From Campylobacter corcagiensis (GTDB lineage Bacteria > Campylobacterota > Campylobacteria > Campylobacterales > Campylobacteraceae): a stretch of 64,000 nt of DNA. Made by a program: the position numbers and the translations under genes. The DNA lies in assembly GCF_013201645.1 (NCBI RefSeq), contig NZ_CP053842.1:434001-498000 (forward strand), read 5' to 3'. Under the pieces are notes generated by a model. It was given only the letters and a program-made list of their open reading frames with translations. It did no database searches and was not told the DNA's origin. Below are positions 24,361 to 33,903 of the stretch, one piece after another. Each line of letters opens with the position of its first letter. Position 1 is the stretch's first letter.

Positions 24361-27300
24361 CTAAATATATTTTTTAGCTAATTTTTCTAGCTCTGATTTG
24401 CTGATCTTGTTTTCGATCACCTGAGTTGCTCTACCTTCAAATAAGGATGCTTCTTCGCTCTTGGCAAAAACAACTATATTTGTTGTTTCTTTAACAGAGT
24501 TTCTTATTTCATCTATATTAAAGTTAGGAACTTTAGAGTCAACTAGTATTAAACTGTAGTCATTAGCTGCTATAAGTTCTTTTAGTTCAGATATAGTTGA
24601 AGCTGTATCAACGCTACTAGTAATCTGCCTAAGTATAGTGCCAAATATCTTATTTTCTAAGCTACTTTTTTTAGATATTAAGATATCTTTTTGTGCTAAA
24701 TTTTTAGACATTTCTATATTTGGGTTAGCTTCTATTTTTGGTTCTATAGTTGCTTCTACCATAGGTTTTTTAGCAACATCTTTTTTAACCACCTTAGGTC
24801 TTTGAACGACAACTTGTTTTTTAACAGTAACTGGTTTTTTAACCTTTTTAATAACCGTTTTAGGAACTTTTTTAATGACCTTTCTTTTAACTTTTTGTTT
24901 TGTCATTGCTGGCTTATCGCCACTAACCATCTTCTCAGGTATAAACATAGCTAACATATCGCCAAGAATCTCTTTTTTGATAGGTTTTGTGCAATACTCA
25001 TCAAGACCTTGAGACATAAATCTCTCTCTATCACCCTTAAGAGCATTGGCTGTAACTGCAACTATTGGAACATGTTTATTACCTGTTTCGGCTTCCCATT
25101 GTTTAATTTGTTTAGTTGCTTCCACTCCATCCATAACAGGCATTGCGATATCCATAAATATAATATCAAAGTCTTTTTCTTTTCTTTGTTCAAGAGCTAA
25201 TTGACCATTTTCAACTATTGTTAGGGTTAGACCAAAACTACTTAGGGTGTGTTTAATTAGTTTTTGGTTAATCTCATTGTCTTCAGCTACTAACACGTTT
25301 GCATTGTAGGTAACCTGTCCAGGTTTAGCTGTTATTGTAGTAGTAGATGGAACCTCTATCTCTTCTTCTATCTCTACTTCTTGATCTTCATACTCAGTAA
25401 CTTCCTCATCAACTTCAACATATTCAGTAACCTCTTGCTCTACAATCTCATCAACCATTATAGTTTCTTCTTCTTGACTATCTTGAGGCTCATCAATAGT
25501 ATCCATTGTAACAGATGGTGTGTTGTCTAAAATAATCCTATTATCTATTGTATCATCTTCTAAAGCAATGCTACTATCTGGAGTGATTGTATCATCTAAA
25601 GCTACAGTATCATCAAGAGTTATAGTTTCTAACTCTTCAGGCTCAGCTAGGGCTATTTCATCATCTAATTTTATTGTAGAATAAGGCTCCTCTTTTGGTG
25701 CTTCTACTACAGGCTCTTGAGTTGCTTTCTCAGTTATCTTTAGTCCAGTATCAGGCTCTTTTATTTCCTCAACTATCTCTTTAGATACAGGCTCCTCTTC
25801 TAAAATCACCTCCTCTTCTTTAGGTATTAAAGTTTCCTCAGCTGGTTGTTGATGTGATTTTTGTTGAAGTATAGCTCTTAAATCGCTTATTGAATCGCTA
25901 TTTGTTTCTACTTTTGGGGCTTCTTTTACTGCTGGTTTTGGTGTATCAGCTACTGCGTTGTTTATTTGTGCAGGTTGAACCTGTTTTATATTTCCCTGCT
26001 TTGAAATTCTATCAACTAGTTTGATAATTTTAGAAGAGTTAACAGGTTTTGCCATAGTAAATATATTTTCACTATTTTCTATATTTAGGGCCTGCAGCTC
26101 TCTTAGATCAGCAATTATTACCGTTGGTATAATTCCACTTCTTTCAACTAGTGGATAGTTCTTAAGTCTTACAAGCGTTATATCAAATTTATCAGCTGAA
26201 ATTTGAGAATCATTTGGCAGCATTGTAAGATCTGCTTCCATGTATGTTAGATAGCTCTTTATTATTTGGTTAAAAGCACTATTGCTATCGTCAGTAACTA
26301 GAGCAAATCTTTTTCCTTTAATTGGGGCATATATCGCGTGTCCATTAAGTTTTTTGGTCTCTTTAAATGATAGTGTAAAGAAGAACTCTGTGCCTTCTCC
26401 AACATTTGATGTAACTTCAAGTTGTCCACCCATCATAGATACATATTTAGATGAAATTGTAAGACCTAGACCCGTACCACCATACTGCCTTGTAACGGTT
26501 GAATCAGCTTGTGAGAATGCACTAAAAATTTTACCCAGTTTATCTTTTTCAATACCAACACCAGTATCTTTTACGCTAAAGTGAATAATAGCTTCGCCTT
26601 CTATATCAGATGGTTTTCTTCTAATATCAACAAGAATACTCTGTCCTTCCGGTGTAAATTTAACAGCATTGCTTAGAAGGTTAATTATAACTTCTTTGAT
26701 TTTAGTAATATCGCCATATAGATGGTTAACAAGACTTGGATCGATATATGATAAAAACTCAATACTCTTTTCACTTGCTTTAGCAGCATAAACTTCTATG
26801 GCGCCCTCAAAGTCATTAATTGGTTCAAATAATATATCTTCAAGCTCAACTTTGTTGCTCTCAATCTTAGAAACATCAAGAATGTTATTAATAATTGTTA
26901 AAAGGTTTTCAGAGCTTTTTTCTATTGTCTCTACATAGTCTCTTTTTTCATCATCAAGTTCTGTATTTTTAAGAAGTTCTGTAAAGCCTATAATACCATT
27001 TAATGGTGTTCTGATTTCGTGTGACATATTTGCAAGGAAGATAGATTTAGCTTTATTTGCCTCTTCAGCACTTTCCTTTTGTGTAGCAATAACGTCAATC
27101 GCATCTTGAATAACAGAGTAAGCTCTTGTAATACCATCGCTTGTGTTAAGATCGATATCAAGGTTTTGACCAGAAATTTGACCAATTCCACCAAGAACAC
27201 TATCAAGTTCTTTAATATTTTGTTGAAAATTCCTAATGATTCTTGAAGCAACAACAAATAACAGTATTGCAATTATAGTTACTAAAGCAGCAATACCAAG

Positions 27301-28263
27301 TTGTCTTTGGATAACGCTTTTATATTCATTTGTTATATTAGCAAGTTCTGCATCGATAATTTTTGTAAGCTCACCAGATAGTTTAACTTTATCACTAGCC
27401 ACAGCAAACCACTCCATAACACTTGCTGTAAAATCACCAGTAATAGCTTCTTGTTGCAACTTAACATTTAAAAAGTTAGAATTTGTGATAATGTATTGAG
27501 AGTCTGGGTTATTTAAAAGAGCTAATACTTTACTTTTTGCTTCAGACTCTGGAAGAGTAGTAAATGATGGTAAACTACTCTTAGCACTAATCTTATACCA
27601 CTGCTCCATATTTGCTGGTGGAACAGCTCCACCTTTTGATAGTGCCATAAGAACGTAATCACGCTCGTAAGCTGACGCCTGGTCTGAGTCATGGGATAAT
27701 ATAAGGTTGGAGGCGATGGCAGCGATTTGAGGAGTTGTTGAGTATGATTGTAAATTTTGTAGATATTGTGAATATAGATTATCTATCTTTAAAAAATACT
27801 CTTCAAAAATTTGATCAAATGGAACGCTAATGCTGTCAATATTTGCCCTTACTTGACCTATTTGATTAGCAAGAGTTTGAATTTGTAAAATTTCGCTTGG
27901 AAATTCGTTTTTAGATATAAAAGATAGCATTTTATCTACAAAGCCTCCACGGCTACTGTAGTTTGCAATATAACTATTTAGATTTTTTATCTCTGAATCT
28001 GTTTTTTCTCTTTGAATTTTTAGAATTTCTTGGATATTAAATCTTCCTTCACTTGAAGCATATATGGAACTAATGCCTCTTTCGCTTCCAAGTTGACGAA
28101 CAAATTCTTGTGCAGCTTTGTTTATCTCAAGTCTTGTGGTAAGTTCGTTAGCATCTTGATAGCTTTTTAAAGAGCTATAAAAATACAGTGAAACAACTAG
28201 TATGATTATAAAAATCGGTATATATGCTATAAGCTTTAGCAATGTAGTGGTAGTTAACCTCAT
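24361..28263 (-). CDS. Large hybrid sensor histidine kinase with NIT-like sensor and several receiver domains
   Basis: 1300 residues. Order: membrane helix (8-32); periplasmic helical domain with [11 protein letters not shown], like nitrate/nitrite-sensing NIT domains (about 50-315); second helix (318-342); HisKA with [10 protein letters not shown] (His about 416); ATPase with NLLSNAVKF and GTGLGLTI. A receiver-like domain at about 650-755 has lost its Asp (VRLKNYP). Then a long Glu/Asp-rich linker, a complete receiver (about 991-1105; [16 protein letters not shown]), a roughly 46-residue Lys/Val-rich linker and a third receiver-like domain to the end. Its ATG overlaps the upstream gene by 4 nt. 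Signal and targets are unknown. Confidence 0.85.
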   Translation of the reverse strand: MRLTTTTLLKLIAYIPIFIIILVVSLYFYSSLKSYQDANELTTRLEINKAAQEFVRQLGSERGISSIYASSEGRFNIQEILKIQREKTDSEIKNLNSYIANYSSRGGFVDKMLSFISKNEFPSEILQIQTLANQIGQVRANIDSISVPFDQIFEEYFLKIDNLYSQYLQNLQSYSTTPQIAAIASNLILSHDSDQASAYERDYVLMALSKGGAVPPANMEQWYKISAKSSLPSFTTLPESEAKSKVLALLNNPDSQYIITNSNFLNVKLQQEAITGDFTASVMEWFAVASDKVKLSGELTKIIDAELANITNEYKSVIQRQLGIAALVTIIAILLFVVASRIIRNFQQNIKELDSVLGGIGQISGQNLDIDLNTSDGITRAYSVIQDAIDVIATQKESAEEANKAKSIFLANMSHEIRTPLNGIIGFTELLKNTELDDEKRDYVETIEKSSENLLTIINNILDVSKIESNKVELEDILFEPINDFEGAIEVYAAKASEKSIEFLSYIDPSLVNHLYGDITKIKEVIINLLSNAVKFTPEGQSILVDIRRKPSDIEGEAIIHFSVKDTGVGIEKDKLGKIFSAFSQADSTVTRQYGGTGLGLTISSKYVSMMGGQLEVTSNVGEGTEFFFTLSFKETKKLNGHAIYAPIKGKRFALVTDDSNSAFNQIIKSYLTYMEADLTMLPNDSQISADKFDITLVRLKNYPLVERSGIIPTVIIADLRELQALNIENSENIFTMAKPVNSSKIIKLVDRISKQGNIKQVQPAQINNAVADTPKPAVKEAPKVETNSDSISDLRAILQQKSHQQPAEETLIPKEEEVILEEEPVSKEIVEEIKEPDTGLKITEKATQEPVVEAPKEEPYSTIKLDDEIALAEPEELETITLDDTVALDDTITPDSSIALEDDTIDNRIILDNTPSVTMDTIDEPQDSQEEETIMVDEIVEQEVTEYVEVDEEVTEYEDQEVEIEEEIEVPSTTTITAKPGQVTYNANVLVAEDNEINQKLIKHTLSSFGLTLTIVENGQLALEQRKEKDFDIIFMDIAMPVMDGVEATKQIKQWEAETGNKHVPIVAVTANALKGDRERFMSQGLDEYCTKPIKKEILGDMLAMFIPEKMVSGDKPAMTKQKVKRKVIKKVPKTVIKKVKKPVTVKKQVVVQRPKVVKKDVAKKPMVEATIEPKIEANPNIEMSKNLAQKDILISKKSSLENKIFGTILRQITSSVDTASTISELKELIAANDYSLILVDSKVPNFNIDEIRNSVKETTNIVVFAKSEEASLFEGRATQVIENKISKSELEKLAKKYI

Positions 28264-29021
28264 GACGCATTCCTTTTATCTATAATTTTTTTAATTTCTG
28301 TAATAATACCTTGATACTCTCTAAAATTTGCTGAAATTTCAGAAATTTGAGAATTTTCAAGTTTGTATACACTTCTAGCTAGTGGTTTTATACCTAGACT
28401 TTTAGAAGTATCTTTTATTTTATCTAATATATTTGAGTATGATGATCTATCACCAAAGACCAGTGATTCGTGTAAAAATTCACTATTTTCATCTGTGTAT
28501 TTGACAAGTTCATCTAGCATCTGTAAAAAACTATCCTCTTTTACACCAAGCTTATTGATGGTATATAAAAACCACTCCATGTCAACACTATCCTTGTTTG
28601 CGTTATTATGAAAGCTCTCTTCTTCAAGTCTTTTTACTTCTGAGCTGAAAGATTGCCTAAAGATGTTTGATATCAAAAAAGAATTGCTATATTTTCTATC
28701 TAAAGTTAGTGTTTGTAAGGCTTTTGGAAGCTCTTTTTTATAGCTAGGTGATAAAAAAACAACATAGTAATTTTCTATTTTTTCTACATACATCTGTGCT
28801 TTTATAACTTTATTATCTCTATCTCTTAGTTCGACATTTAAAGGTTTTTTACTATTTAACATAGACTCTATGTAAAAAGTTTCATCTCCTTTTTTGTTTA
28901 CAAAAAGATCAGATATATCGCTATAAGATGAACAAAAACTACCAAAGCTCGGATAACCTACTAAATCTAGAACGCTCTTAGACATACCTAAGAGTTCAAA
29001 ATTTGAGCTGTAAAGTAACAT
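28260..29021 (-). CDS. PAS-like signalling protein upstream of the hybrid kinase
   Basis: 253 residues, soluble. The N-terminal 100 residues look PAS-like: a short sensor-type start, [17 protein letters not shown], then [20 protein letters not shown]. The C-terminal helices ([24 protein letters not shown]) resemble an HPt four-helix bundle, but the position of the phosphorylated His is Lys. It is first in a three-gene operon with the hybrid kinase and a receiver, and may present a signal or scaffold phosphotransfer (inference). Both domain calls are tentative. Confidence 0.6.
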   Translation of the reverse strand: MLLYSSNFELLGMSKSVLDLVGYPSFGSFCSSYSDISDLFVNKKGDETFYIESMLNSKKPLNVELRDRDNKVIKAQMYVEKIENYYVVFLSPSYKKELPKALQTLTLDRKYSNSFLISNIFRQSFSSEVKRLEEESFHNNANKDSVDMEWFLYTINKLGVKEDSFLQMLDELVKYTDENSEFLHESLVFGDRSSYSNILDKIKDTSKSLGIKPLARSVYKLENSQISEISANFREYQGIITEIKKIIDKRNAS

Positions 29022-29067
29022 CTTATCCTTTCTATAAGAAATTTACGCCATATTTTACCATATATTT

Positions 29068-30873
29068 TTAGAATTTGTTGTTAAAAAGTTTATTTGTGGC
29101 TGTTTTTCCTATTAAATTTCTAATTTCTTCAGGCTCTGCGCTGTGAATTTTATCAAAAGTTCCATAAAAATTTAATAGTTTCTTAATCTTTCCTTCGCTA
29201 AGACCTAGTTTTAAAAGCTTTGATTTTTCTAAATCTGCTTTTGTTTTGCTTTTTCTATGAAAACTTATGGCAAAGCGGTGTGCTTCATCGCGAAGTTTTT
29301 GAAAAAACTGTAGTTTCTTATCATCAGGATTTAGGTTAAATACACCGTTTTTAGTATAAATTTTATCTTTAGCACTGCCTTTTGCTCTATAAGCTTTTGC
29401 ATCAACTTTTTCTTTTGAGATCGCTATAACATCGCTATTTGCACCACTACTTTCAATGATGCTTATTGCTAAATCAAGAAGTGCTTTTCCCCCATCTATA
29501 ACCCATAAATCTGGCGGACTTAACTTTGTAAAACGCTTAGCTCTTAGCGTTAAAAACTCACTCATTTGATCATAATCATTCTTTGATTTAAGGTAAGCAT
29601 GGCGATAATTTTGCTTTAAAAAACCACTTTCATTATAAGCAATCATCGCTCCAACAATGGCTTCTCCCATCATATGAGAGTTATCAAAAGCTTCTATATT
29701 TACAGGTAAATTTGATAGATTAAAGTACTCTTTTATCTCGGCTAAAAGGCTAAAATCATGAGTTTTGATGTGTTTTAGTATATTAATTTCTGCGTTTTTC
29801 ATTGCAATTTCACAAATTTTTCTTTTTTCACCTATTTTAGGGGTGATTATCTCAAATTTCTTATCGTGACGATTAGTTAAAATTTCAGTTAAAACATCGC
29901 TATCATCAATAGCGTGATAAGTATAAATTTTTGATGAAGCAACGGGCGAATTTAGAGGAAAAGCATCTAAAATAACTTGCCTATAAATTTCATTAATTTC
30001 ACTAAAATCATTAGTTTTAGAGTTTGTTATCCTAAAATTTGAATTTGAAATTTTACCATCTCTAACGCTAAATCTAACCGCACAAATAAAGCCCTTTAAA
30101 ACATTTATAGCAATAACTTCAAAGTCTTCAAGCCTAGCTAAATCAACTTCAACTTTAACATCAATCTCTTTTAGAAGCGTTATATTATCCCTAACTTTAG
30201 CAGCTTGCTCAAAATTCTCACTATTAGCAAGAGCAAACATCTTTTTTTCTAAATTTGGTACGAGAGTTGTTGGATTTTTAAGGGCTTTTATTGCGTTATT
30301 AACTATCTGTTTATAATCATCAGATGAAATTTTATTTTCACAAGGAGCAAGGCAGCGACTGATTTGATAGTAAAGACAGGCTTTTTTATCTTTGATGCAG
30401 TTTTTTCGCTGAACTAGAGGAAATTCTGTATATAAAATCTCTAAAATTTCTCTCCCACCTCTAAAATAAGGTCCAAAATATTTAATGTTAGAGCCTTTTA
30501 TTACCTTTCTGGTAAGTTCAAAACGCGGAAATTCATCGTTTAAATTTATGTAAATATATGGATATGTTTTATCATCACGAAGCAAGATGTTGTATTTTGG
30601 GTTAAGCTGTTTGATAAAGGAATTTTCAAGTATTAAAGCATCACTTTCGCTTTTTGTAACTATATACTCAAGATGAACTGCCTCGTTTAGCATTTTTGAA
30701 ATTCTAGAACTAACTCTAGGGCTTGAGCCAAATTCTGGTGTAAAACTAAAGTAGCTTTTAATGCGGTTTTTTAAATTTTTAGCTTTTCCAACATATAAAA
30801 GTTTACCGCTACTGTCAAAATACTGATAAACTCCTGGTAAATTTGGAAGAGTTTTTACCTCATTTTCTAGCAA
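29068..30873 (-). CDS. uvrC: Excinuclease ABC subunit C
   Basis: 601 residues from TTG 30873; GGGAG lies 7 nt upstream and fixes this start. N-terminal GIY-YIG nuclease (LPGVYQYF...LLYVGKAKN), Cys cluster (CIKDKKACLYYQISRCLAPCE), UVR motif (KMFALANSENFEQAAKVRD) and the C-terminal RNase H-like nuclease (EAFDNSH, LWVIDGGKA). It cuts DNA on both sides of lesions after UvrA2B loading. The end helix-hairpin-helix is present. Overlaps the upstream gene by 14 nt. Confidence 0.95.
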   Translation of the reverse strand: MLENEVKTLPNLPGVYQYFDSSGKLLYVGKAKNLKNRIKSYFSFTPEFGSSPRVSSRISKMLNEAVHLEYIVTKSESDALILENSFIKQLNPKYNILLRDDKTYPYIYINLNDEFPRFELTRKVIKGSNIKYFGPYFRGGREILEILYTEFPLVQRKNCIKDKKACLYYQISRCLAPCENKISSDDYKQIVNNAIKALKNPTTLVPNLEKKMFALANSENFEQAAKVRDNITLLKEIDVKVEVDLARLEDFEVIAINVLKGFICAVRFSVRDGKISNSNFRITNSKTNDFSEINEIYRQVILDAFPLNSPVASSKIYTYHAIDDSDVLTEILTNRHDKKFEIITPKIGEKRKICEIAMKNAEINILKHIKTHDFSLLAEIKEYFNLSNLPVNIEAFDNSHMMGEAIVGAMIAYNESGFLKQNYRHAYLKSKNDYDQMSEFLTLRAKRFTKLSPPDLWVIDGGKALLDLAISIIESSGANSDVIAISKEKVDAKAYRAKGSAKDKIYTKNGVFNLNPDDKKLQFFQKLRDEAHRFAISFHRKSKTKADLEKSKLLKLGLSEGKIKKLLNFYGTFDKIHSAEPEEIRNLIGKTATNKLFNNKF

Positions 30874-31318
30874 TTATTAGCTCCCTTATCTCTTCAAAAA
30901 GCTTAGAATTTTCCTCGTTTTTGATATTGTTTTGAAATTTGCCATCACTTTTTTCAATGTATGGCTGAATTTGAAGGCTCAATTTAACTCTTTGCTTAAA
31001 TTTCTCCTTTTTCTTCATATATTCGGTTGCTACAAAGAATTTTATATCTGAAATTTCGCTTAAATTTGAGTTTGGTCTAAATTTTACAAAAGTTTTTAAT
31101 AACTCTTTGATGATTTTTATGTTACTATCTTTTTTTAGTTCTAAAAGACCAAGTGGATGCTTACAAGCTATCATTAAAAGGTTATCTTTTTTATATATAA
31201 AAGCGATAACTTGTTTATGAGTAGGACTAAATAGCCCAAGCAGGTCTTGAAGATCAGCATTTTGACAATATAAAGGAAGATTATGAATTTCTCTAATGAT
31301 ATCTTTGGTGCTTTTCAT
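30860..31318 (-). CDS. Conserved-looking hypothetical protein upstream of uvrC
   Basis: 152 residues, basic, soluble. I recall an uncharacterised gene between uvrC and guaA in C. jejuni. The middle segment (NLLMIACKHPLGLLELKK followed by a helical IIKELLKTF) vaguely recalls DciA/DUF721 proteins; I am not confident. The ATG at 31318 lies 6 nt after a TATAAT (31330-31325) with no ribosome site, so the mRNA may be leaderless. The first 36 bases overlap, head to head, the LptM-like gene on the other strand. Confidence 0.7.
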   Translation of the reverse strand: MKSTKDIIREIHNLPLYCQNADLQDLLGLFSPTHKQVIAFIYKKDNLLMIACKHPLGLLELKKDSNIKIIKELLKTFVKFRPNSNLSEISDIKFFVATEYMKKKEKFKQRVKLSLQIQPYIEKSDGKFQNNIKNEENSKLFEEIRELIIARK

Positions 31319-31423
31319 AAAGTAATTATAGCAGTTTTACTCTTAATTTTTGTTGTAGGTTGTGGATATAAAGGACCGCCTGTTTATACTCCAAGAGATG
31401 TAAACACAACTACTTCTAGATAA
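31283..31423 (+). CDS. Small LptM/YifL-like lipoprotein
   Basis: A 46-codon gene with AAAGGAAGA 2-10 nt before the ATG. It has a hydrophobic signal (VIIAVLLLIFVVGC) with lipobox-like VVGC at residues 24-27; the mature end begins CGYKGPPVYTPRD. The CG-x-KGP-x-Y-x-P pattern is that of E. coli LptM (YifL; CGLKGPLYFPP), a lipoprotein that helps LptD mature and form its disulfides. lptD lies about 4 kb downstream. The 5' third overlaps the start of the opposite-strand hypothetical gene and contains its promoter. Confidence 0.8.
   Translation: MNFSNDIFGAFHKVIIAVLLLIFVVGCGYKGPPVYTPRDVNTTTSR
31325..31330 (-). promoter_or_regulatory. -10 element of the hypothetical-uvrC operon, inside the LptM-like gene
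   Basis: TATAAT on the minus strand, followed by TACTTT and then the ATG at 31318. Spacing puts the transcription start on or beside the start codon. Confidence 0.5.
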
Positions 31424-31440
31424 ATTTTAGTTAAATTTGA

Positions 31441-31446
31441 TATAAT
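31441..31446 (+). promoter_or_regulatory. -10 element of guaA
   Basis: TATAAT about 24 nt before the guaA ATG, with ribosome site AAGGACGG between them. Confidence 0.6.
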
Positions 31447-31470
31447 AAGCGAAATTTTTTAAGGACGGAT

Positions 31471-33009
31471 ATGAAAACAGCAGACATCATTATACTTGAT
31501 TTTGGATCACAATACACTCAGCTTATCGCAAGACGCTTAAGAGAACAAGGCGTTTACGCAGAGCTTTTACCATATAATGTTTCTATTGATACTATAAAGA
31601 CAAAAAGCCCAAAAGGCATTATTTTAAGTGGTGGGCCAGCTAGCGTTTATGCAAAAGATGCTTATCTTCCTGATGAGGGGATTTTTGATCTAAATTTGCC
31701 AATTTTAGGAATTTGTTATGGCATGCAGTTAATCGCCCAGCATTTCAATGGCGAAGTAGTTCCAGCAAATGAAAAAGAGTATGGTAAGGCTACTTTAAAT
31801 TTAGTCGGTAAAAGTGAGCTTTTTGCTGATACTTCGGATTCTCAAACTGTTTGGATGAGCCACTCTGATAAGGTAGAAAAACTTCCAGAAAATTTTAAAG
31901 AGCTTGCAAATTCTGAGAATTCGCCATTTTGTGCTTTTGGCGATGAAGAGCTTAAAATTTATGCTTTACAGTTTCACCCAGAAGTTGCACACACTGAATT
32001 TGGCGATAAAATTTTAAAGAATTTTGCTAAGCATATTTGTGGTTGTGAAAGCACTTGGAACATGGGAAGTTTTGCTAAAAACGAGTGCGAGAAAATAAAA
32101 TCGCAAGTTGGAAATGATAAAATTTTATGTGCTGTAAGTGGCGGGGTGGATAGTTCGGTTGTTGCGGCACTTTTAGCTCACGCTGTACCTGAGAATTTAA
32201 TCGTAGTTTTTGTTGATAACGGACTTTTAAGAGAAGGTGAAGCAAAACAAGTAAGCGATACTTTTAAGACAAAACTTGGAATAAATTTAATAAGCATAGA
32301 TGCAAGTGAGATTTTCCTTACGCTTTTAAAAGGTGTAATTGATCCTGAGAAAAAAAGAAAAATAATAGGCAATACTTTTATAAGAATTTTTGAAAAAGTT
32401 GCTGCGAAGTTTGAGGATGTAAAATACCTCGCTCAAGGAACGCTTTATAGTGATGTTATAGAAAGTAGTAGTTTTGGAGGGGCTAGTAAGACTATAAAAA
32501 GTCATCACAATGTTGGCGGACTTCCTGAAAATATGAAATTTGAGCTAATTGAGCCACTGCGTGAAATTTTTAAAGATGAAGTTAGGGCTTTGGGACTTGA
32601 GCTTGGATTAAGTCGTGATTTAGTTTTTCGCCATCCTTTTCCAGGACCAGGTCTAGCAATTAGAATAATGGGCGAAGTTACAAATGAAAGACTTGAGTTA
32701 CTAAGAAAAGCTGATGTTGTTTTAAGGCAAGAGCTTAAATCAAGTGGTTGGTATGAGAAAACTTGGCAGGCATTTTGCGTTTTATTAAATGTAAGCTCAG
32801 TTGGTGTTATGGGCGATAATAGAACTTATGAAAATGCCGTGTGTGTAAGAGTTGTGGATGCAAGCGATGGAATGACGGCAAGTTTTTCAAGGTTGCCTTA
32901 TGATTTACTAGAAAATGTAAGTCGCAGAATTATCAACGAGGTTGATGGTATAAACAGAGTTGTTTATGACATTTCAAGCAAGCCACCTGCAACGATTGAG
33001 TGGGAATAA
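31471..33009 (+). CDS. guaA: GMP synthase (glutamine-hydrolysing)
   Basis: 512 residues. Amidotransferase domain: [10 protein letters not shown] with the nucleophile Cys about residue 82, and the HPE of [11 protein letters not shown]-pyrophosphatase P-loop SGGVDSSV near residue 222. A C-terminal dimerisation domain ends in KPPATIEWE. It converts XMP to GMP. Length is normal. hemD follows 9 nt later and probably shares the transcript. Confidence 0.96.
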   Translation: MKTADIIILDFGSQYTQLIARRLREQGVYAELLPYNVSIDTIKTKSPKGIILSGGPASVYAKDAYLPDEGIFDLNLPILGICYGMQLIAQHFNGEVVPANEKEYGKATLNLVGKSELFADTSDSQTVWMSHSDKVEKLPENFKELANSENSPFCAFGDEELKIYALQFHPEVAHTEFGDKILKNFAKHICGCESTWNMGSFAKNECEKIKSQVGNDKILCAVSGGVDSSVVAALLAHAVPENLIVVFVDNGLLREGEAKQVSDTFKTKLGINLISIDASEIFLTLLKGVIDPEKKRKIIGNTFIRIFEKVAAKFEDVKYLAQGTLYSDVIESSSFGGASKTIKSHHNVGGLPENMKFELIEPLREIFKDEVRALGLELGLSRDLVFRHPFPGPGLAIRIMGEVTNERLELLRKADVVLRQELKSSGWYEKTWQAFCVLLNVSSVGVMGDNRTYENAVCVRVVDASDGMTASFSRLPYDLLENVSRRIINEVDGINRVVYDISSKPPATIEWE

Positions 33010-33018
33010 GCTTTATAA

Positions 33019-33648
33019 ATGAGTGAAATTTATCTAATCTCTCACACGCCAGATGAAAGCGTTAAAAACTTAAAGGTGTGTGAGATTGAGTTTTGTAAAT
33101 TTAGTGTGGATTTAAGCAAATTTGAAGCTTTGGTAATAACTTCAAAAAACTCTATAAAAGCTTTAAAATTTAACCAAATTCCATTAGCAAATTTAGAAGT
33201 TTTTAGTATAGGCGAAGGCACCACAAAAGAGGCTTTAAATTTTGGATTTAAAGGTATTTATACCGCTAAAAACTCTCACGGAAATGAGTTTGCTTATGAA
33301 ATTTTACCATTTCTTAAAAACAAAAAAACTCTATTTTTAAAAGCAAAAAAAACAGTTTCTGATGTTGCTGGAATTTTAGCTACTAATGGCATAAATTTAA
33401 CGCTAGTAGTAGCATATGAAAACACCTTTTTGGATTTAGATAGCTCACTTAAACCACCTTTAAAAAGCACTCTTATCTTTACTTCGCCATCAAATGTTGA
33501 AGGGTTTTTAAGAAATTTTAGCATCGATGAGAGCTATAAACTTATAGCTATTGGAAATGCTACCGCAAAACTTCTAGAAAAATACCAAAATCTAACCATC
33601 TCAAAGACTCAAAATATTAAAGAGTGCATAAAACTTGCTAAAATTTAG
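33019..33648 (+). CDS. hemD: Uroporphyrinogen-III synthase
   Basis: 209 residues. Sequence is poorly conserved in this family, but the paired domain-start patterns ALVITSKNSIKAL and TLIFTSPSNVEGFL, and AIGNATAKLLEKY near the end, are HemD-like. It cyclises hydroxymethylbilane to uroporphyrinogen III for haem. Short for the family (usually about 240), as is common in Campylobacterota. Followed by the 6S-like RNA. Confidence 0.82.
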   Translation: MSEIYLISHTPDESVKNLKVCEIEFCKFSVDLSKFEALVITSKNSIKALKFNQIPLANLEVFSIGEGTTKEALNFGFKGIYTAKNSHGNEFAYEILPFLKNKKTLFLKAKKTVSDVAGILATNGINLTLVVAYENTFLDLDSSLKPPLKSTLIFTSPSNVEGFLRNFSIDESYKLIAIGNATAKLLEKYQNLTISKTQNIKECIKLAKI

Positions 33649-33700
33649 CCTAAAAGCTAAAAAATCTTCTCATACACTAAGTAGTTTAAGCAAATTTAGG

Positions 33701-33706
33701 TATAAT
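33701..33706 (+). promoter_or_regulatory. -10 element of the 6S-like RNA
   Basis: TATAAT in the context TTTAGGTATAATTC, an excellent Campylobacter extended -10 that places transcription start near 33712. Confidence 0.65.
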
Positions 33707-33711
33707 TCTAA

Positions 33712-33880
33712 AAGCCTGAGTGATTTGGTAGCGTCATTATGATGGTCCAACACATTTAGTAAGGCGGTGATGTGGGCTTCTGGTGAGACGTGGCTTAAGT
33801 TGCGACCTAAAGGAAGTCTCTAACTGCAAGATTGGCTTTATTAGGGCCGATTCAAACACGCACCGCTCACTCGGGTCTTA
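33712..33880 (+). ncRNA. ssrS: Structured non-coding RNA, probably 6S RNA
   Basis: A stretch of about 170 nt with no good reading frame and higher GC than its flanks, directly after a strong -10. The ends close on each other: CCTGAGTGA (around 33715) pairs with TCACTCGGG (33867-33875), with G.U pairs. Internal complementary runs such as GCGT/ACGC and GAGAC/GTCTC allow the long bulged hairpin of 6S RNA, which binds sigma-70 RNA polymerase. I recall 6S lying upstream of purD in Campylobacterota. tmRNA, SRP and RNase P signatures are absent. The 3' end is approximate. Confidence 0.7.
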
Positions 33881-33903
33881 ACTTATAAAATTTGGAGCTT
33901 TTT

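Noticed and set aside
25009-25200. Plus-strand reading frame inside the hybrid kinase
   Set aside because: It is antisense to a long gene with clear domains, lacks a ribosome site and is Phe/Cys-rich as antisense frames are here.
33712-33880. SRP RNA, tmRNA or RNase P RNA for the structured region
   Set aside because: No SRP tetraloop signature, tRNA-like ends or RNase P core; too short for tmRNA or RNase P.
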